From: Brevibacterium oceani
Lineage (GTDB): Bacteria > Actinomycetota > Actinomycetes > Actinomycetales > Brevibacteriaceae
Assembly: GCF_013623835.1 (NCBI RefSeq)
Contig: NZ_JABKDE010000004.1
Location: forward strand, 186,001 to 250,000
Direction: 5' to 3'
Length of the DNA: 64,000 bases
Shown piece by piece: positions 37,114 through 46,031 of this stretch. Positions within the stretch are counted from its first letter, which is position 1, and every line of letters begins with the position of its first letter. A program made the position numbers and the translations under genes. The notes under the pieces are model-generated. The model was given only the letters and a program-made list of their open reading frames with translations. It had not been told where the DNA came from and ran no database searches.

Positions 37114-37884
37114 GTGGTCACTCGTCTCCGTCTTCGCTCCCGTCTCGTCCCCACGATCGCTGCGGCGACCCTGCTTCTCGGGCTGAGCGCCTGCGCACCC
37201 GCCGGCGATGAGGAGACTCGGCCGACGCCGCATGCGGCGGAGACGATCGGCGACGCTTCCACCGCCCCCGCCTCGTCGGACGAACCGACGGAATCGCCCT
37301 CGCCGACGGAGACTGCGAACATCGACGATGCGGGAGCCGCCGGGGTCAGCGAAGACGACATCGACATGCACGGCAGCGGCAAGTGGGACCGCCCGAAGGA
37401 GGAGACGGGCCCCAATCGCGATGAGGGTAAGACATTCAAGGTCGCCCTGCGCGTCGAAGACAATCTGCCCATCGACGTCGACGAGGCGGGGGACTTCATC
37501 ATCAGCACCCTGCAGGACGAACGAGGCTGGCAGGACCTCGACGATGTGTCCATCGAACTCGTCGACGAGGACCAGGATGCGATGATCTCGATCGCCAGTC
37601 CCGACACCGTCGACGAGATGTGCCTGCCCCTGCGGACCCTGGGCGAATTGTCCTGCCGCAACGGGAACAACGTCATCCTCAATGCCAAACGCTGGGTCTC
37701 GGCGACCGATGAGTTCGACGACATCGTCCAGTACCGGCAGTATCTGATCAACCACGAGGTCGGCCACGCGCTCGGCCACGGCCACGAATCCTGCCCCGGT
37801 CAGGGCAAGACCGCTCCGCTCATGCAGCAGCAGACTAAGGGCCTGCAGGGCTGCAAGCCCAACGGCTGGCCCTCAAAGGGCTAG
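37114..37884 (+). CDS. DUF3152 lipoprotein with metzincin-like zinc motif
   Basis: A 256-residue secreted lipoprotein. The signal peptide ends in lipobox GLSAC (Cys about residue 27). A Ser/Thr/Glu/Pro-rich spacer follows, and the DUF3152 domain occupies the last 150 residues. It contains [13 protein letters not shown], a complete HExxHxxGxxH zinc pattern, and a final [13 protein letters not shown] cell-surface metalloprotease is likely but unproven. GTG 37114 is preferred over the longer frame because it places the signal peptide at the N-terminus. Confidence 0.85.
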   Translation: MVTRLRLRSRLVPTIAAATLLLGLSACAPAGDEETRPTPHAAETIGDASTAPASSDEPTESPSPTETANIDDAGAAGVSEDDIDMHGSGKWDRPKEETGPNRDEGKTFKVALRVEDNLPIDVDEAGDFIISTLQDERGWQDLDDVSIELVDEDQDAMISIASPDTVDEMCLPLRTLGELSCRNGNNVILNAKRWVSATDEFDDIVQYRQYLINHEVGHALGHGHESCPGQGKTAPLMQQQTKGLQGCKPNGWPSKG

Positions 37885-37911
37885 TTTCGGCGGTCGCGGA
37901 CAGTTCTCCGC

Positions 37912-37955
37912 AGAGACAGCGCAGGCCCCGCGATTGCGGGGCCTGCGCTGTCTCT
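37912..37955. terminator. Strong bidirectional terminator after the DUF3152 gene
   Basis: A perfect 20-base stem (37912-37931 with 37936-37955) and GATT loop lie between the convergent DUF3152 and DHA2 transporter genes. Confidence 0.9.
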
Positions 37956-37990
37956 ACTGGGATGCGCGGATCAGCGCTCGAGTGCGCTCA

Positions 37991-39739
37991 TCAGTGCTTG
38001 GGTGAGCGAGAGGGCTTCAAGGAGTATTCTCCGGCCCCCTGCGTCGCATGCTCGTACTCGACCTCATCGGTGACCGAGCTCGTGCCCGAGGGAGTCAGCG
38101 AACCTGGCTGCTCGACGATCGCGATGCTGTCGGTGGCCACGACCTCACGGTTGTGGTCGGCCGGGGCACCGGCATCGACCTTCGTCGCCAGAGCCTTCTC
38201 ACGCACGAACATGAGGATGACGGCGGCGATGATCCCCAGCGGGCAGACCCACAGGAAGATCGGCACCAGCGCATCGCTGTAGGCATTGACGATGATCGAG
38301 TGGATCGGATCCGGCAGTGACTTGACCACCTCGGGGGTGAGCGAATTCGACCCCGTGCCCTTCATCGCCTGGGCACCCTGGGGGCCCAGCGACTTGATGC
38401 CGTCCTCGAGGTTGGACGCCAGCCGCGAGGTGAAGAGCGAACCGATCAGTGACATACCCAGCGTGCCGCCGATCTGGCGGAAGAAGTTGTTCGACGCCGT
38501 CGCCGTGCCGACCATCGCCACCGGGAACGAGTTCTGGACGATGAGCACGAGCATCTGCATCGACAGCCCCAGACCGAGTCCGAGCACACACAGGCAGCCG
38601 ATGACGACGAGCACGTTCTGATCGGCTGTGACGAAGGTGCCCATGAGGAAGAGGGCGACGCCGACGATCGCGCTGCCGAGCACCGGGTACCACTTGTAAC
38701 GTCCCGTCTTCGAGACGATGAAGCCGACGATGACGGAGCTCGGGAGCATCACGGCCATCATGGGCACCATGAGCAGTCCGGCCTTCGTCGCCTCGATGCC
38801 GTGGGCCATCTGCAGGAACGTGGGCATGTAGGACAGGACGCCGAACATGCCGATGGCGATGCACATGCCCGCGATCGTACAGAGGACGAAGTTCTTGTCC
38901 TGGAAGACGAACATCGGGATGACGGGTTCGGCCACGGCCTTCTCGACGAAGACGAAGACGACGGCACTGATGAACGCGATGGCGATGAGGCCGATGATGA
39001 TCGGATCGTCCCAGTCGTACTGATGTCCGCCCCACGAGGTGGTGAGGATGAGCGCCGAGGTGAATTCGGCGATGAGGATCATGCCGGCGACATCGACATG
39101 GCGCTTGACCGACCGGTCCGACTTCGGGACCTTGAGGAAGAGTGCCGCGGCGATGAGTGCGAGCACGCCGAAGGGCAGGTTGAGCGCGAACGTCCAGCGC
39201 CAGCCGGGACCCTCGGTGATCCAGCCGCCGATCAGTGGTCCCGCCACCGAGGTGACCGCGAAGTTCGCCCCCATGATGCCCATGTACGGGCCGCGCTTGC
39301 GGGCAGGGACGACCGCTGCGATGAGGGATTGAGCGAGGATGATGAGGCCGCCGCCGCCGAGCCCCTGAATGACGCGTGCGGTGATGAGGACGGCCATATT
39401 GTGGGCGAGGAATCCGACGATCGATCCGAGGATGAACATGCAGATGGCGAAGATGAAGATCTTCTTGCGGTTGAACGAGTCTCCCAGTTTGCCGTAGATC
39501 GGCATCATGATCGTCGACGCCAGCATGAAGGCCGTCGAGACCCAGAGCATCTGGTCGACGCCGTCGAGGTCGCCGACGATGGTCGGCAGGGCGGTGGCCA
39601 GCATGGTCTGGTTGAGCGAGAACATGAACATTGCCAGCATCAGGCCGACGAACAGCAGGATCACCGAGGGGGTCTCGATCTCGGCCTCCTCCTCAGCGCC
39701 GTGCTGCTTCGCGGCAGCAGATTCGGTGGTGGTGGTCAT
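37991..39739 (-). CDS. MFS multidrug transporter, DHA2 (14 TM) family
   Basis: A 582-residue drug:proton antiporter of the EmrB/QacA type. It has the DHA2 start SVILLFVGLMLAMFMFSLNQTMLATALPTI, motif A (YGKLGDSFNRKKIF) and motif C (FAVTSVAGPLIGGWI). The C-terminal 60 residues are hydrophilic. It overlaps the upstream TetR gene by four bases (ATGA), making a regulator-exporter operon. The substrate is unknown. Confidence 0.9.
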   Translation of the reverse strand: MTTTTESAAAKQHGAEEEAEIETPSVILLFVGLMLAMFMFSLNQTMLATALPTIVGDLDGVDQMLWVSTAFMLASTIMMPIYGKLGDSFNRKKIFIFAICMFILGSIVGFLAHNMAVLITARVIQGLGGGGLIILAQSLIAAVVPARKRGPYMGIMGANFAVTSVAGPLIGGWITEGPGWRWTFALNLPFGVLALIAAALFLKVPKSDRSVKRHVDVAGMILIAEFTSALILTTSWGGHQYDWDDPIIIGLIAIAFISAVVFVFVEKAVAEPVIPMFVFQDKNFVLCTIAGMCIAIGMFGVLSYMPTFLQMAHGIEATKAGLLMVPMMAVMLPSSVIVGFIVSKTGRYKWYPVLGSAIVGVALFLMGTFVTADQNVLVVIGCLCVLGLGLGLSMQMLVLIVQNSFPVAMVGTATASNNFFRQIGGTLGMSLIGSLFTSRLASNLEDGIKSLGPQGAQAMKGTGSNSLTPEVVKSLPDPIHSIIVNAYSDALVPIFLWVCPLGIIAAVILMFVREKALATKVDAGAPADHNREVVATDSIAIVEQPGSLTPSGTSSVTDEVEYEHATQGAGEYSLKPSRSPKH

Positions 39740-40386
39740 TTCAGCCTTTCTAAGAGGGTCAGGAACAGCTCGACCGAGGAGGTGAACGCCTGGTCCACAC
39801 GCTCGTCGTCCAATTCGTGTTCGGAGTCGAATCTCGCGGAAGCGAAAGCATGCTCGAGCGGGATGCTGCACAGCTGCGCGAGCATCCGCGTGCCTCGAGC
39901 CGCAGTCTCGTCGTCGGGAAAGACGACTCCGCGACGCTCGACCCGCCGGCGGATGCCGGTGATGATCTGCTCGGAGTAATGCCGCTTCGTCTCCATGCTG
40001 AGCATGCCGAGCTGCGGATGCCGAGCCTGGATCGCACGCAGCTTCTGCTTGTTCGCCGAGCGCGGCAACAGGAACTCGAAGGCGGCGCGGATGGTGAAGG
40101 AGAGATCCTCCACCAGACGCTCGCGCCTGGGCTCGAATTCCTCGATGAACCGCTGCAGATCGGCGGCGACGTCGTCGGAGATCGTCAGTCCGACGATCGC
40201 CATCTCCTTGGTGGGGAAATAGTTGAAGAACGTGCGGGCGGAGACCTCCGCGGCTTCTGCGATCCGAGCCACGGTCACCTCGTCGAGCCCATGCTCGAAG
40301 ACGAGCTCGACGGCCGCAGCGTGGATGGACGCACGGCGTTCACGAGTCTGACGCTCACGCAGGGATTCGGTCGGTTCGGAAGTCAC
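39736..40386 (-). CDS. TetR family transcriptional regulator
   Basis: A 216-residue repressor with an N-terminal TetR helix-turn-helix (RRASIHAAAVELVFEHG, VTVARIAEAAEVSARTFFNYFPTKE) and a divergent ligand-binding domain. The start is GTG 40386: the promoter -10 CATAAT lies six bases upstream, so the message is probably leaderless. It controls itself and the coupled DHA2 exporter through the palindrome in its promoter. Longer starts (ATG 40467) would place the operator inside the gene. Confidence 0.85.
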   Translation of the reverse strand: MTSEPTESLRERQTRERRASIHAAAVELVFEHGLDEVTVARIAEAAEVSARTFFNYFPTKEMAIVGLTISDDVAADLQRFIEEFEPRRERLVEDLSFTIRAAFEFLLPRSANKQKLRAIQARHPQLGMLSMETKRHYSEQIITGIRRRVERRGVVFPDDETAARGTRMLAQLCSIPLEHAFASARFDSEHELDDERVDQAFTSSVELFLTLLERLK

Positions 40387-40392
40387 CTGAAG

Positions 40393-40421
40393 ATTATGCA
40401 CCTCTTGCAAAATTGCATCAA
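40393..40421 (-). promoter_or_regulatory. TetR/DHA2 promoter with operator in the spacer
   Basis: On the minus strand TTGATG (40421-40416) and CATAAT (40398-40393) are 17 bases apart, a good sigma-70-type promoter. TGCAA-AA-TTGCA (40406-40417) lies mostly in the spacer, and further TGCA half-sites (TGCAC, ATGCAT) continue upstream to about 40445. TetR binding is inferred. Confidence 0.7.
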
Positions 40422-40521
40422 GTGCAGAAGTGCATTCGATGCATTTATCGGCCGTGATGTTGTTCACACGTCACTGGATGGCGGGAAGTGCGCGGGAATA
40501 TCCGTGCCCCACCCCCTGTTG

Positions 40522-40542
40522 ATTGAGTCGTATACGCTCAAC
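40522..40542 (+). promoter_or_regulatory. HAIR-like HspR operator before the clpC-like gene
   Basis: ATTGAGT-N7-GCTCAAC matches the recalled HspR/HAIR consensus CTTGAGT-N7-ACTCAAG at 11 of 14 positions, with exact spacing. It lies just upstream of AGGAGG (40551-40556) and the TTG start. This suggests heat-shock repression by HspR. Confidence 0.65.
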
Positions 40543-40562
40543 TTTGAAAGAGGAGGTCAGCT

Positions 40563-43112
40563 TTGGCCACGTTCTATGGATCCGCAGGGTCGGGCGGCGA
40601 CTCGTTCGACGAGTTCCTCGCGCGCTTCCTCCAGGGTCAGCACGGAGCCCGTCGAGGACGCTCCGTCGACATCAATCGGCTGCTGAGCAAGCGCAGCCAC
40701 GAGGTCATCGAGGCCGCCGCGGAGTTCGCCGGCCGGCACGGTCAGTCCGAGATCGATGCCCTCCACATCCTGCGCGTCATGGTCGACTCCGAACCTGGTA
40801 ACTCGGCCGTGCGTCAGGCGAGTGCCGATCCCGAGGCGATCGCTCACAGCATCGAGGAGCGCCTGCCGGCGACCACCGACGCCGAGGCGGAGTCCTCTCC
40901 GTCGCTGACCGGTTCGGCCCAGCGGGCGCTGCTCGATTCCTACCAGGTCGCGCGTGCCTTCGGCTCGACCTACATCGACCCCGAGCACATCTTCTTCGCC
41001 TTCGTGCTCAACCAGGAGATGCCTGCCGGGCGCATCCTCGCCCAGGCCGGTGTCACCCAGGCCGCCCTGCAGGCGGGAGCCGAGGCCGCCGAAGCCCAGG
41101 GCGTGCAGCCCGGGCAGGGCGCCGAGGGTGACGAGGGTCAGGAGACGGTGCTTCAGAAATACGGCACCGATCTCACCGCGCTCGCGGCCGAGGGTCGCCT
41201 CGACCCCGTCATCGGACGCGCAGACGAGATCGAACAGACCATCGAGATCCTCGCCCGCCGGACGAAGAACAATCCCGTCCTCCTCGGCGAGGCCGGTGTC
41301 GGCAAGACCGCGATCGCCGAAGGTCTGGCCCAGGCCATCCACTCCGGCGAGGTGCCCAGGCAGCTGCAGGGCAAGCGCATCGTCTCCCTCGACATGCCGG
41401 GCATGCTCGCAGGAACCCGCTACCGCGGTGACTTCGAGGAGAGGCTGACCGGGGCGCTCAATGAGATCGCCGAGGACGGGAACATGATCGTCTTCGTCGA
41501 CGAACTCCACACCCTCGTCGGCGCGGGAGGCAACGGCGAGTCGAACTCGATGGATGCCGGCAACATCCTCAAGCCGAGGCTCGCGCGCGGCGATCTGCAC
41601 ATGATCGGCGCGACCACCCTCAAGGAGTACCGGACGATCGAGAAGGACTCCGCCCTCGAGCGTCGGTTCCAGCCGGTGACCGTGGGTGAGCCCAGCGTCG
41701 AGGATGCCGTGACGATCCTCGAAGGGCTGTCGGACCGCTACGCCGAATTCCACGGGGTCAGCTACACGCCCGAGGCGATCCGGGCCGCGGTGGAACTGTC
41801 GAACCGCTACATCACCGACCGGTTCCTGCCGGACAAGGCCATCGACCTCGTCGACCAGGCCGGTGCTCGGATGTCGCTCTCGCGCGGACCCGGCGTCGAC
41901 GTCGAGGCCCTCAAGCTCAAGCTCTCCGAGCTCGAAGCCGAGAAGAAGTCGGCCATCGAGGTCGAGGACTACGAGCGTGCGGGCGGTCTGCGCGACGAGA
42001 TCACCGAGCTGAGCACCCGGATCGAATCCGCAGAGAACCCTGAGACGGTCGAGTCGGCGACAACCGCCGCGGAGGCGGTCATCGGCGAACAGGAGATCGC
42101 TCAGGTCGTCTCCCGGGCCACCGGAATCCCGGCGGCGCGGATGACGCAGAGCCAGAAGGCTCGTCTGGCGACGATGGAAGACGTCCTCCACGACCGGGTA
42201 GTCGGCCAGGACGGGGCCGTGACCGCGGTCTCGCGTGCCATCCGCCGCAGCCAGACCGGAATGGCCGACCCCGACCGGCCGATCGGAAGCTTCCTCTTCC
42301 TCGGACCGACCGGCGTCGGCAAGACCGAACTGGCCAAGGCGCTGGCACAGACCCTGTTCGACGACGAGTCCGCCATGATTCGGTTCGATATGAGCGAATT
42401 CGGCGAACGCCACACGGTCTCGCGCCTCGTCGGTGCTCCTCCCGGCTACGTCGGCTATGACGAGGCCGGGCAGCTGACCGAGCAGGTCCGTCGGCGCCCG
42501 TATTCGGTCATCCTCCTCGACGAGGTCGAGAAGGCGCACCCGGATGCGTTCAACCTGCTGCTGCAGGTCCTCGACGACGGACGCCTGACCGATGGTCAGG
42601 GCCACACGGTCGATTTCCGCAACACCGTCATCATCATGACGTCGAACCTCGGTTCGGAGTTCATGTCCGGCAACCCGCTGGGCTTCAGCTCCGGTGCCGC
42701 TGTGGATGCGGAGAAGGACCTCAAGGCGAAGGTCATGGGCCGACTCAAGGAGTTCATGCGCCCCGAATTCATCAACCGCATCGATGACACCGTGATGTTC
42801 TCCCGGCTCGACCGTGAGCAGCTGCGGTCCATCGTGGAGCAGCAGCTGGCCGCCAGCCGGGCACGGGTCGAGGCGCAGGGGATCTCCCTCGACGTCGACT
42901 CCGACGCCCTCGACTGGCTCGCCGAGAAGGGCTACGAACCCGAGTTCGGCGCCCGTCCGCTGCGTCGGGTGATCCAGCGTGAGCTCGATGACCGGATCGC
43001 CGAACTCCTCGTCACCGAGGCGGTCGATGAGGGCGGACGCATCCGCGCCGCCGTCGTCGACGGGGAACTCTCGGTCGAGGCCGTGGCCCGACCGGAGATC
43101 GTCGACGCCTGA
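40563..43112 (+). CDS. Clp ATPase, ClpC-like unfoldase
   Basis: An 849-residue Hsp100 protein. A Gly/Ser-rich start (1-35) is followed by Clp N-repeats (about 36-190), AAA module 1 (GEAGVGKTA), a middle region with a UVR-like motif (KKSAIEVEDYERAGGLRDEI), and AAA module 2 (GPTGVGKTE, ILLDEVEKAHPD). The loop NPLGFSS has the LGF tripeptide used to dock on ClpP. It therefore looks protease-linked (ClpC type) rather than a ClpB disaggregase, although it has a HAIR operator, which is more typical of clpB. Its N-terminus differs from housekeeping ClpC, so it is probably a paralogue. The start is TTG with a perfect AGGAGG six bases upstream. Confidence 0.9.
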   Translation: MATFYGSAGSGGDSFDEFLARFLQGQHGARRGRSVDINRLLSKRSHEVIEAAAEFAGRHGQSEIDALHILRVMVDSEPGNSAVRQASADPEAIAHSIEERLPATTDAEAESSPSLTGSAQRALLDSYQVARAFGSTYIDPEHIFFAFVLNQEMPAGRILAQAGVTQAALQAGAEAAEAQGVQPGQGAEGDEGQETVLQKYGTDLTALAAEGRLDPVIGRADEIEQTIEILARRTKNNPVLLGEAGVGKTAIAEGLAQAIHSGEVPRQLQGKRIVSLDMPGMLAGTRYRGDFEERLTGALNEIAEDGNMIVFVDELHTLVGAGGNGESNSMDAGNILKPRLARGDLHMIGATTLKEYRTIEKDSALERRFQPVTVGEPSVEDAVTILEGLSDRYAEFHGVSYTPEAIRAAVELSNRYITDRFLPDKAIDLVDQAGARMSLSRGPGVDVEALKLKLSELEAEKKSAIEVEDYERAGGLRDEITELSTRIESAENPETVESATTAAEAVIGEQEIAQVVSRATGIPAARMTQSQKARLATMEDVLHDRVVGQDGAVTAVSRAIRRSQTGMADPDRPIGSFLFLGPTGVGKTELAKALAQTLFDDESAMIRFDMSEFGERHTVSRLVGAPPGYVGYDEAGQLTEQVRRRPYSVILLDEVEKAHPDAFNLLLQVLDDGRLTDGQGHTVDFRNTVIIMTSNLGSEFMSGNPLGFSSGAAVDAEKDLKAKVMGRLKEFMRPEFINRIDDTVMFSRLDREQLRSIVEQQLAASRARVEAQGISLDVDSDALDWLAEKGYEPEFGARPLRRVIQRELDDRIAELLVTEAVDEGGRIRAAVVDGELSVEAVARPEIVDA

Positions 43113-43157
43113 TCGCCGAGGCGGTCGTGCACCGGTCACGCATCGGTCACTGAATCA

Positions 43158-43197
43158 GAGCCCGGGGCGAAGGATTCCGATCCTTCGCCCCGGGCTC
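43158..43197. terminator. Terminator between the clpC-like and yidC genes
   Basis: A perfect 18-base stem (43158-43175 and 43180-43197) with TCCG loop lies between convergent genes. Confidence 0.9.
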
Positions 43198-43232
43198 GTT
43201 CATATTCATGACTCAGACGTCTTTCGCCTGGT

Positions 43233-44054
43233 TCAGCCGGCGACGCGGGTGTTCGTCGCCGGCTGCGGCTCGTTCGCGCCCAGAACCCGGTTGAGGACAA
43301 GTCGTTCGCAGAGTGTCCACGTGGTCGTCGTCGCCAGGTAGAGCGCGGCGGCCAAGGGCACGAAGAGAGCGAAGATCGCAGTGAGGAAGGGCATGAAGCT
43401 CAGAGTCTTCATCACTCCCGAGAGATCGGGCATGGTCGGTGCGTCCGACCCTGACCGTGTGGCAGACGGAGTCGCGGCTGGCGTCTTCTCCGGCGCGGCC
43501 GGGGTGAGCAGGCGGCGGGAGAATCCGGCGACGACGGCGATGAGCACGACGAGGGCGAGGTAGACCGTGATCGCGGTCCCGGTCAGGTCCCCGGCGCCGA
43601 GCAGTTTGAAAAAGCTCGTGTTCAGGGGCAGTCCGAAGAGCGTGTGTCCGAGCAGCTCGTTGGCGTGACCGCTGATCGTCGAGTGGATGAACAGACCGTA
43701 GACGGCCATGAGCACGGGTGTCTGAGCGAGCACCGGCAGGCATCCGGCGAAGGGGGAGGCGTTCTCCTCCTTGTACAGCTCCATGAGCTTCTGCTGCATG
43801 AGTTCGGGCTGCTTCTTGTACTTCGTCTGCAGCGCGCTGATCTTCGGGGCCAGTCGTTTGCGGGTGATTCCGGCCTTGACTTGGGAGACTCCGACGGGGA
43901 TGAGAACGGCCCGGACGAGGATCGTGAGCACGATGACGGCCAGGGCCGCGCTGAAGCCGCCGGTCAGGGGTTCGAGGAACGAGCTGATCGTCGTCACCAC
44001 CGTATAGGCGGCTTCGACGAGCAGGCGGATGGGCAGGAATTCGTAGATGTTCAT
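43233..44054 (-). CDS. YidC/Oxa1 family membrane protein insertase (accessory copy)
   Basis: A 273-residue insertase of the Gram-positive YidC type: LTGGFSAALAVIVLTILVRAVLIPVG, then an amphipathic hairpin (KISALQTKYKKQPELMQQKLMELYKEE) and PVLAQTPVLMAVYGLF, with five core helices. The conserved membrane arginine is the one in LVRAVLIP. The gene lacks the rpmH-rnpA-jag neighbourhood of the main yidC and follows a DUF6412 gene, so it is probably a second copy. The start is ATG 44054; a longer frame adds nothing family-like. Confidence 0.88.
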   Translation of the reverse strand: MNIYEFLPIRLLVEAAYTVVTTISSFLEPLTGGFSAALAVIVLTILVRAVLIPVGVSQVKAGITRKRLAPKISALQTKYKKQPELMQQKLMELYKEENASPFAGCLPVLAQTPVLMAVYGLFIHSTISGHANELLGHTLFGLPLNTSFFKLLGAGDLTGTAITVYLALVVLIAVVAGFSRRLLTPAAPEKTPAATPSATRSGSDAPTMPDLSGVMKTLSFMPFLTAIFALFVPLAAALYLATTTTWTLCERLVLNRVLGANEPQPATNTRVAG

Positions 44055-44252
44055 AGATGTCCTTCGCAGAGGTGGTGTGCCACGCACTCGGTCGGGCGTT
44101 TCGGCACAGAGGTCGATGGGGGCAGAGCGATCATCGACATGACTGCGACATCGGGACTCACGGGCACGGTGACAGTGCGGAGGACCCTGGAGCCTGGCGG
44201 GTCAGAGGACCTGCGGAGGCAGAGGAGCGCCGAGGAGGCGCGGAGACGTCGC

Positions 44253-44558
44253 TCAGCCGATGAGGCGAGCGACGGATGAGGGTGCTCTGGCGAGAGCCGT
44301 ACCCGGGGTGCCCGGTTCTTCGGGCATGCGGAATTCGCGGATGCTTCGGCGCGCGTCCGGCAGAGACGGAGGTCGCACCGACAGCGACAGCACGCGCAGC
44401 AGCGCCATGCTCGCCCACGCGGCGATCGGCGTCAGCAGGGCTGCGCCGAGGAGAGCGAGGACGATGAGGTGAGTGGGGGACTGGGGGACGACCGAGTCGA
44501 GGTCGGCGGAGAGCACGACGACGAGCAGCTGCAGAGTCAGCCACAGATTCGCCAGCAT
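44253..44558 (-). CDS. DUF6412-like small membrane protein
   Basis: A 101-residue protein with two hydrophobic segments (about 1-20 and 30-56) and a basic Pro/Ser-rich tail. It resembles the DUF6412 group that precedes accessory YidC genes in actinobacteria. Role unknown; a YidC partner or substrate is an inference. The 198 bases between it and yidC hold no gene I can support. Confidence 0.65.
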   Translation of the reverse strand: MLANLWLTLQLLVVVLSADLDSVVPQSPTHLIVLALLGAALLTPIAAWASMALLRVLSLSVRPPSLPDARRSIREFRMPEEPGTPGTALARAPSSVARLIG

Positions 44559-44611
44559 CTCATCCCCTTTCCGGATGCCCCGATGCTAGCACGCGAGCCT
44601 GTGCGGAGGTC

Positions 44612-45250
44612 TCAGTCCTGCGCGTCGGCGGCGAGGTCCGGATCTCGGGCGAGACGCACGAGCGCGGCCGCGAGTCCTGCGAGGTCCTCGTCGTCGACCA
44701 ACGCGGCCAGCTTCTCGTCCTGCTCCGGCAGCCCCGCCGTCTTCGCGCCCTTGCGAACGAGAGGGTCGAAGGCAGGCCTCACCGACGGCCAGACCTGCTG
44801 GACCTCTCGGAGGAAGATGGACGCCCCGGTCGGACCGATCCCGGTGAATTCCTGCAGGAGCCGCGAAATCCGATGAGGCTTCCCCTCGGCCTCGTCGCGC
44901 AGCTTCCGCAGGTCCCCGTCCCATCGGTCGATGAGCAGATCGGCGGCCTCGGCCAGACGGGTGGCGGTGCTCTCGTCATAGCGGCGATACCCGCCGCGTC
45001 CGAGTGCAACGACGCGCTGCTGCCATGTGCTCGTGCGCAGACGCTGCGGCGTTCTCCACTTCGCCGAGAACAGCTCGCGCGCGCTCGCGAGGGCGATGTC
45101 GGAGCTGATGCGCGTGGACAGGAGCAGGCTGAGGACGAGCAGCTGCCACAGCGGGGCCGGTTTGTCCCGGAGCGTGATCGCGGCTTCCGCGGCGAATGTG
45201 CGACCGTGCGCCTCGATGAGGTGACCGGCCCGATCTCGCTGTGTGCTCAT
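44612..45250 (-). CDS. HhH-GPD family endonuclease III-like protein
   Basis: A 212-residue protein with the helix-hairpin-helix core of base-excision repair glycosylases (LLQEFTGIGPTGASIFLREVQQ, then PSVRPAFDPLVRKG). The expected catalytic Lys of bifunctional Nth and the C-terminal Cys4 iron-sulfur motif are absent, so it belongs to the cluster-less subgroup and its activity is uncertain. The start is ATG 45250; the longer upstream frame runs into the clpP promoter. Confidence 0.7.
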   Translation of the reverse strand: MSTQRDRAGHLIEAHGRTFAAEAAITLRDKPAPLWQLLVLSLLLSTRISSDIALASARELFSAKWRTPQRLRTSTWQQRVVALGRGGYRRYDESTATRLAEAADLLIDRWDGDLRKLRDEAEGKPHRISRLLQEFTGIGPTGASIFLREVQQVWPSVRPAFDPLVRKGAKTAGLPEQDEKLAALVDDEDLAGLAAALVRLARDPDLAADAQD

Positions 45251-45319
45251 GCCGTCGATCCTAAGTCCGCGCCCAGTCGAAGAGTCAAGGGTCGCCGGAG
45301 CCTCAGATGCCGGTGCCCA

Positions 45320-45334
45320 TCTGCTCACAGCGGC
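45320..45334 (+). promoter_or_regulatory. Degenerate PopR/ClgR-type site upstream of clpP
   Basis: TCTGCTCACAGCGGC has the same left half (TCTGCTC) as the perfect palindrome before the XRE regulator gene, and a right half matching 3 of 5. It is centred about 69 bases before the clpP ATG, a suitable activator position. Weak by itself. Confidence 0.4.
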
Positions 45335-45395
45335 ACGGTCCCGCTTCCAGCGGATCCGTGTTCGGTTCGCCGTCGCTGGGTCGCAGAGTTGAGAC

Positions 45396-46031
45396 ATGCA
45401 CACACGAACCGCAACCAGCCCATTGGAGTTCTCCGAAGCGGACGAGTCTCCGGCGATGACCGCGATCCCCGAATCCCAGCGGATGCTCTACGCCTACCGC
45501 TCCGTCGTCTTCAACGGGGAGCTGAGAGACGAGAACGGCATGGAGATCATCTCCCGCCTCGTCCTCCTCTCCGCCGAAGACCCCGAGTCCGACATCCACC
45601 TGTGGATCAACTCACCGGGCGGGTCCGTGCCGATGATGCACGCGATCGCCGACACGATCGCAACCCTGCCGAACGACGTCGTCACGATCGCGTTCGGGTG
45701 GGCCGCCTCGGCGGGGCAGTTCGTCCTCAGCCTCGGCACCCCGGGCAGACGCCTCGCGCTGCCCCACGCCCGCATCCTCCTCCACCAGGGATCGTCGGGA
45801 ATCGGCGGTGCCGCCGCTGACATCGAACTCCAGGGCAGCGACCTGCGCGACGTCCGCGATTCCGTCCTCAGCCGACTCGCCGAGGCTGCGGGGCAGACCT
45901 ATGACACGATCTTCGCCGATTCCCTTCGTGACAAATGGTTCACCGCCGAGGCGGCCCGCGAGTACGGACTCATCGACCGGATCCTCGAGTCCCCGTCGGA
46001 TCTGCGCGGAACGATCGGAGCGAGCCGATGA
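45396..46031 (+). CDS. Clp protease proteolytic subunit with intact triad
   Basis: A 211-residue ClpP paralogue. The catalytic residues are visible: Ser105 in GWAASAG, His130 in ARILLHQ, and an Asp in ADSLRD (about 175). WINSPGGSVP forms the oxyanion region. The first 28 residues are unlike housekeeping ClpP. The stop overlaps the degenerate clpP-like gene by four bases (ATGA), so both subunits are made together. With the downstream PopR/ClgR-like gene this resembles the streptomycete clpP3-clpP4-popR locus. Housekeeping clpP1P2 is presumably elsewhere. Confidence 0.92.
   Translation: MHTRTATSPLEFSEADESPAMTAIPESQRMLYAYRSVVFNGELRDENGMEIISRLVLLSAEDPESDIHLWINSPGGSVPMMHAIADTIATLPNDVVTIAFGWAASAGQFVLSLGTPGRRLALPHARILLHQGSSGIGGAAADIELQGSDLRDVRDSVLSRLAEAAGQTYDTIFADSLRDKWFTAEAAREYGLIDRILESPSDLRGTIGASR

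Noticed and set aside
38801..39979. Long plus-strand frame opposite the DHA2 transporter
   Set aside because: His/Asp/Glu/Arg-rich composition is the usual antisense shadow of a hydrophobic membrane protein; no ribosome site or motif.
40557..43139. 860-codon frame opposite the ClpC-like gene
   Set aside because: It spans the same interval as a gene with two intact AAA modules; its translation shows no domain.
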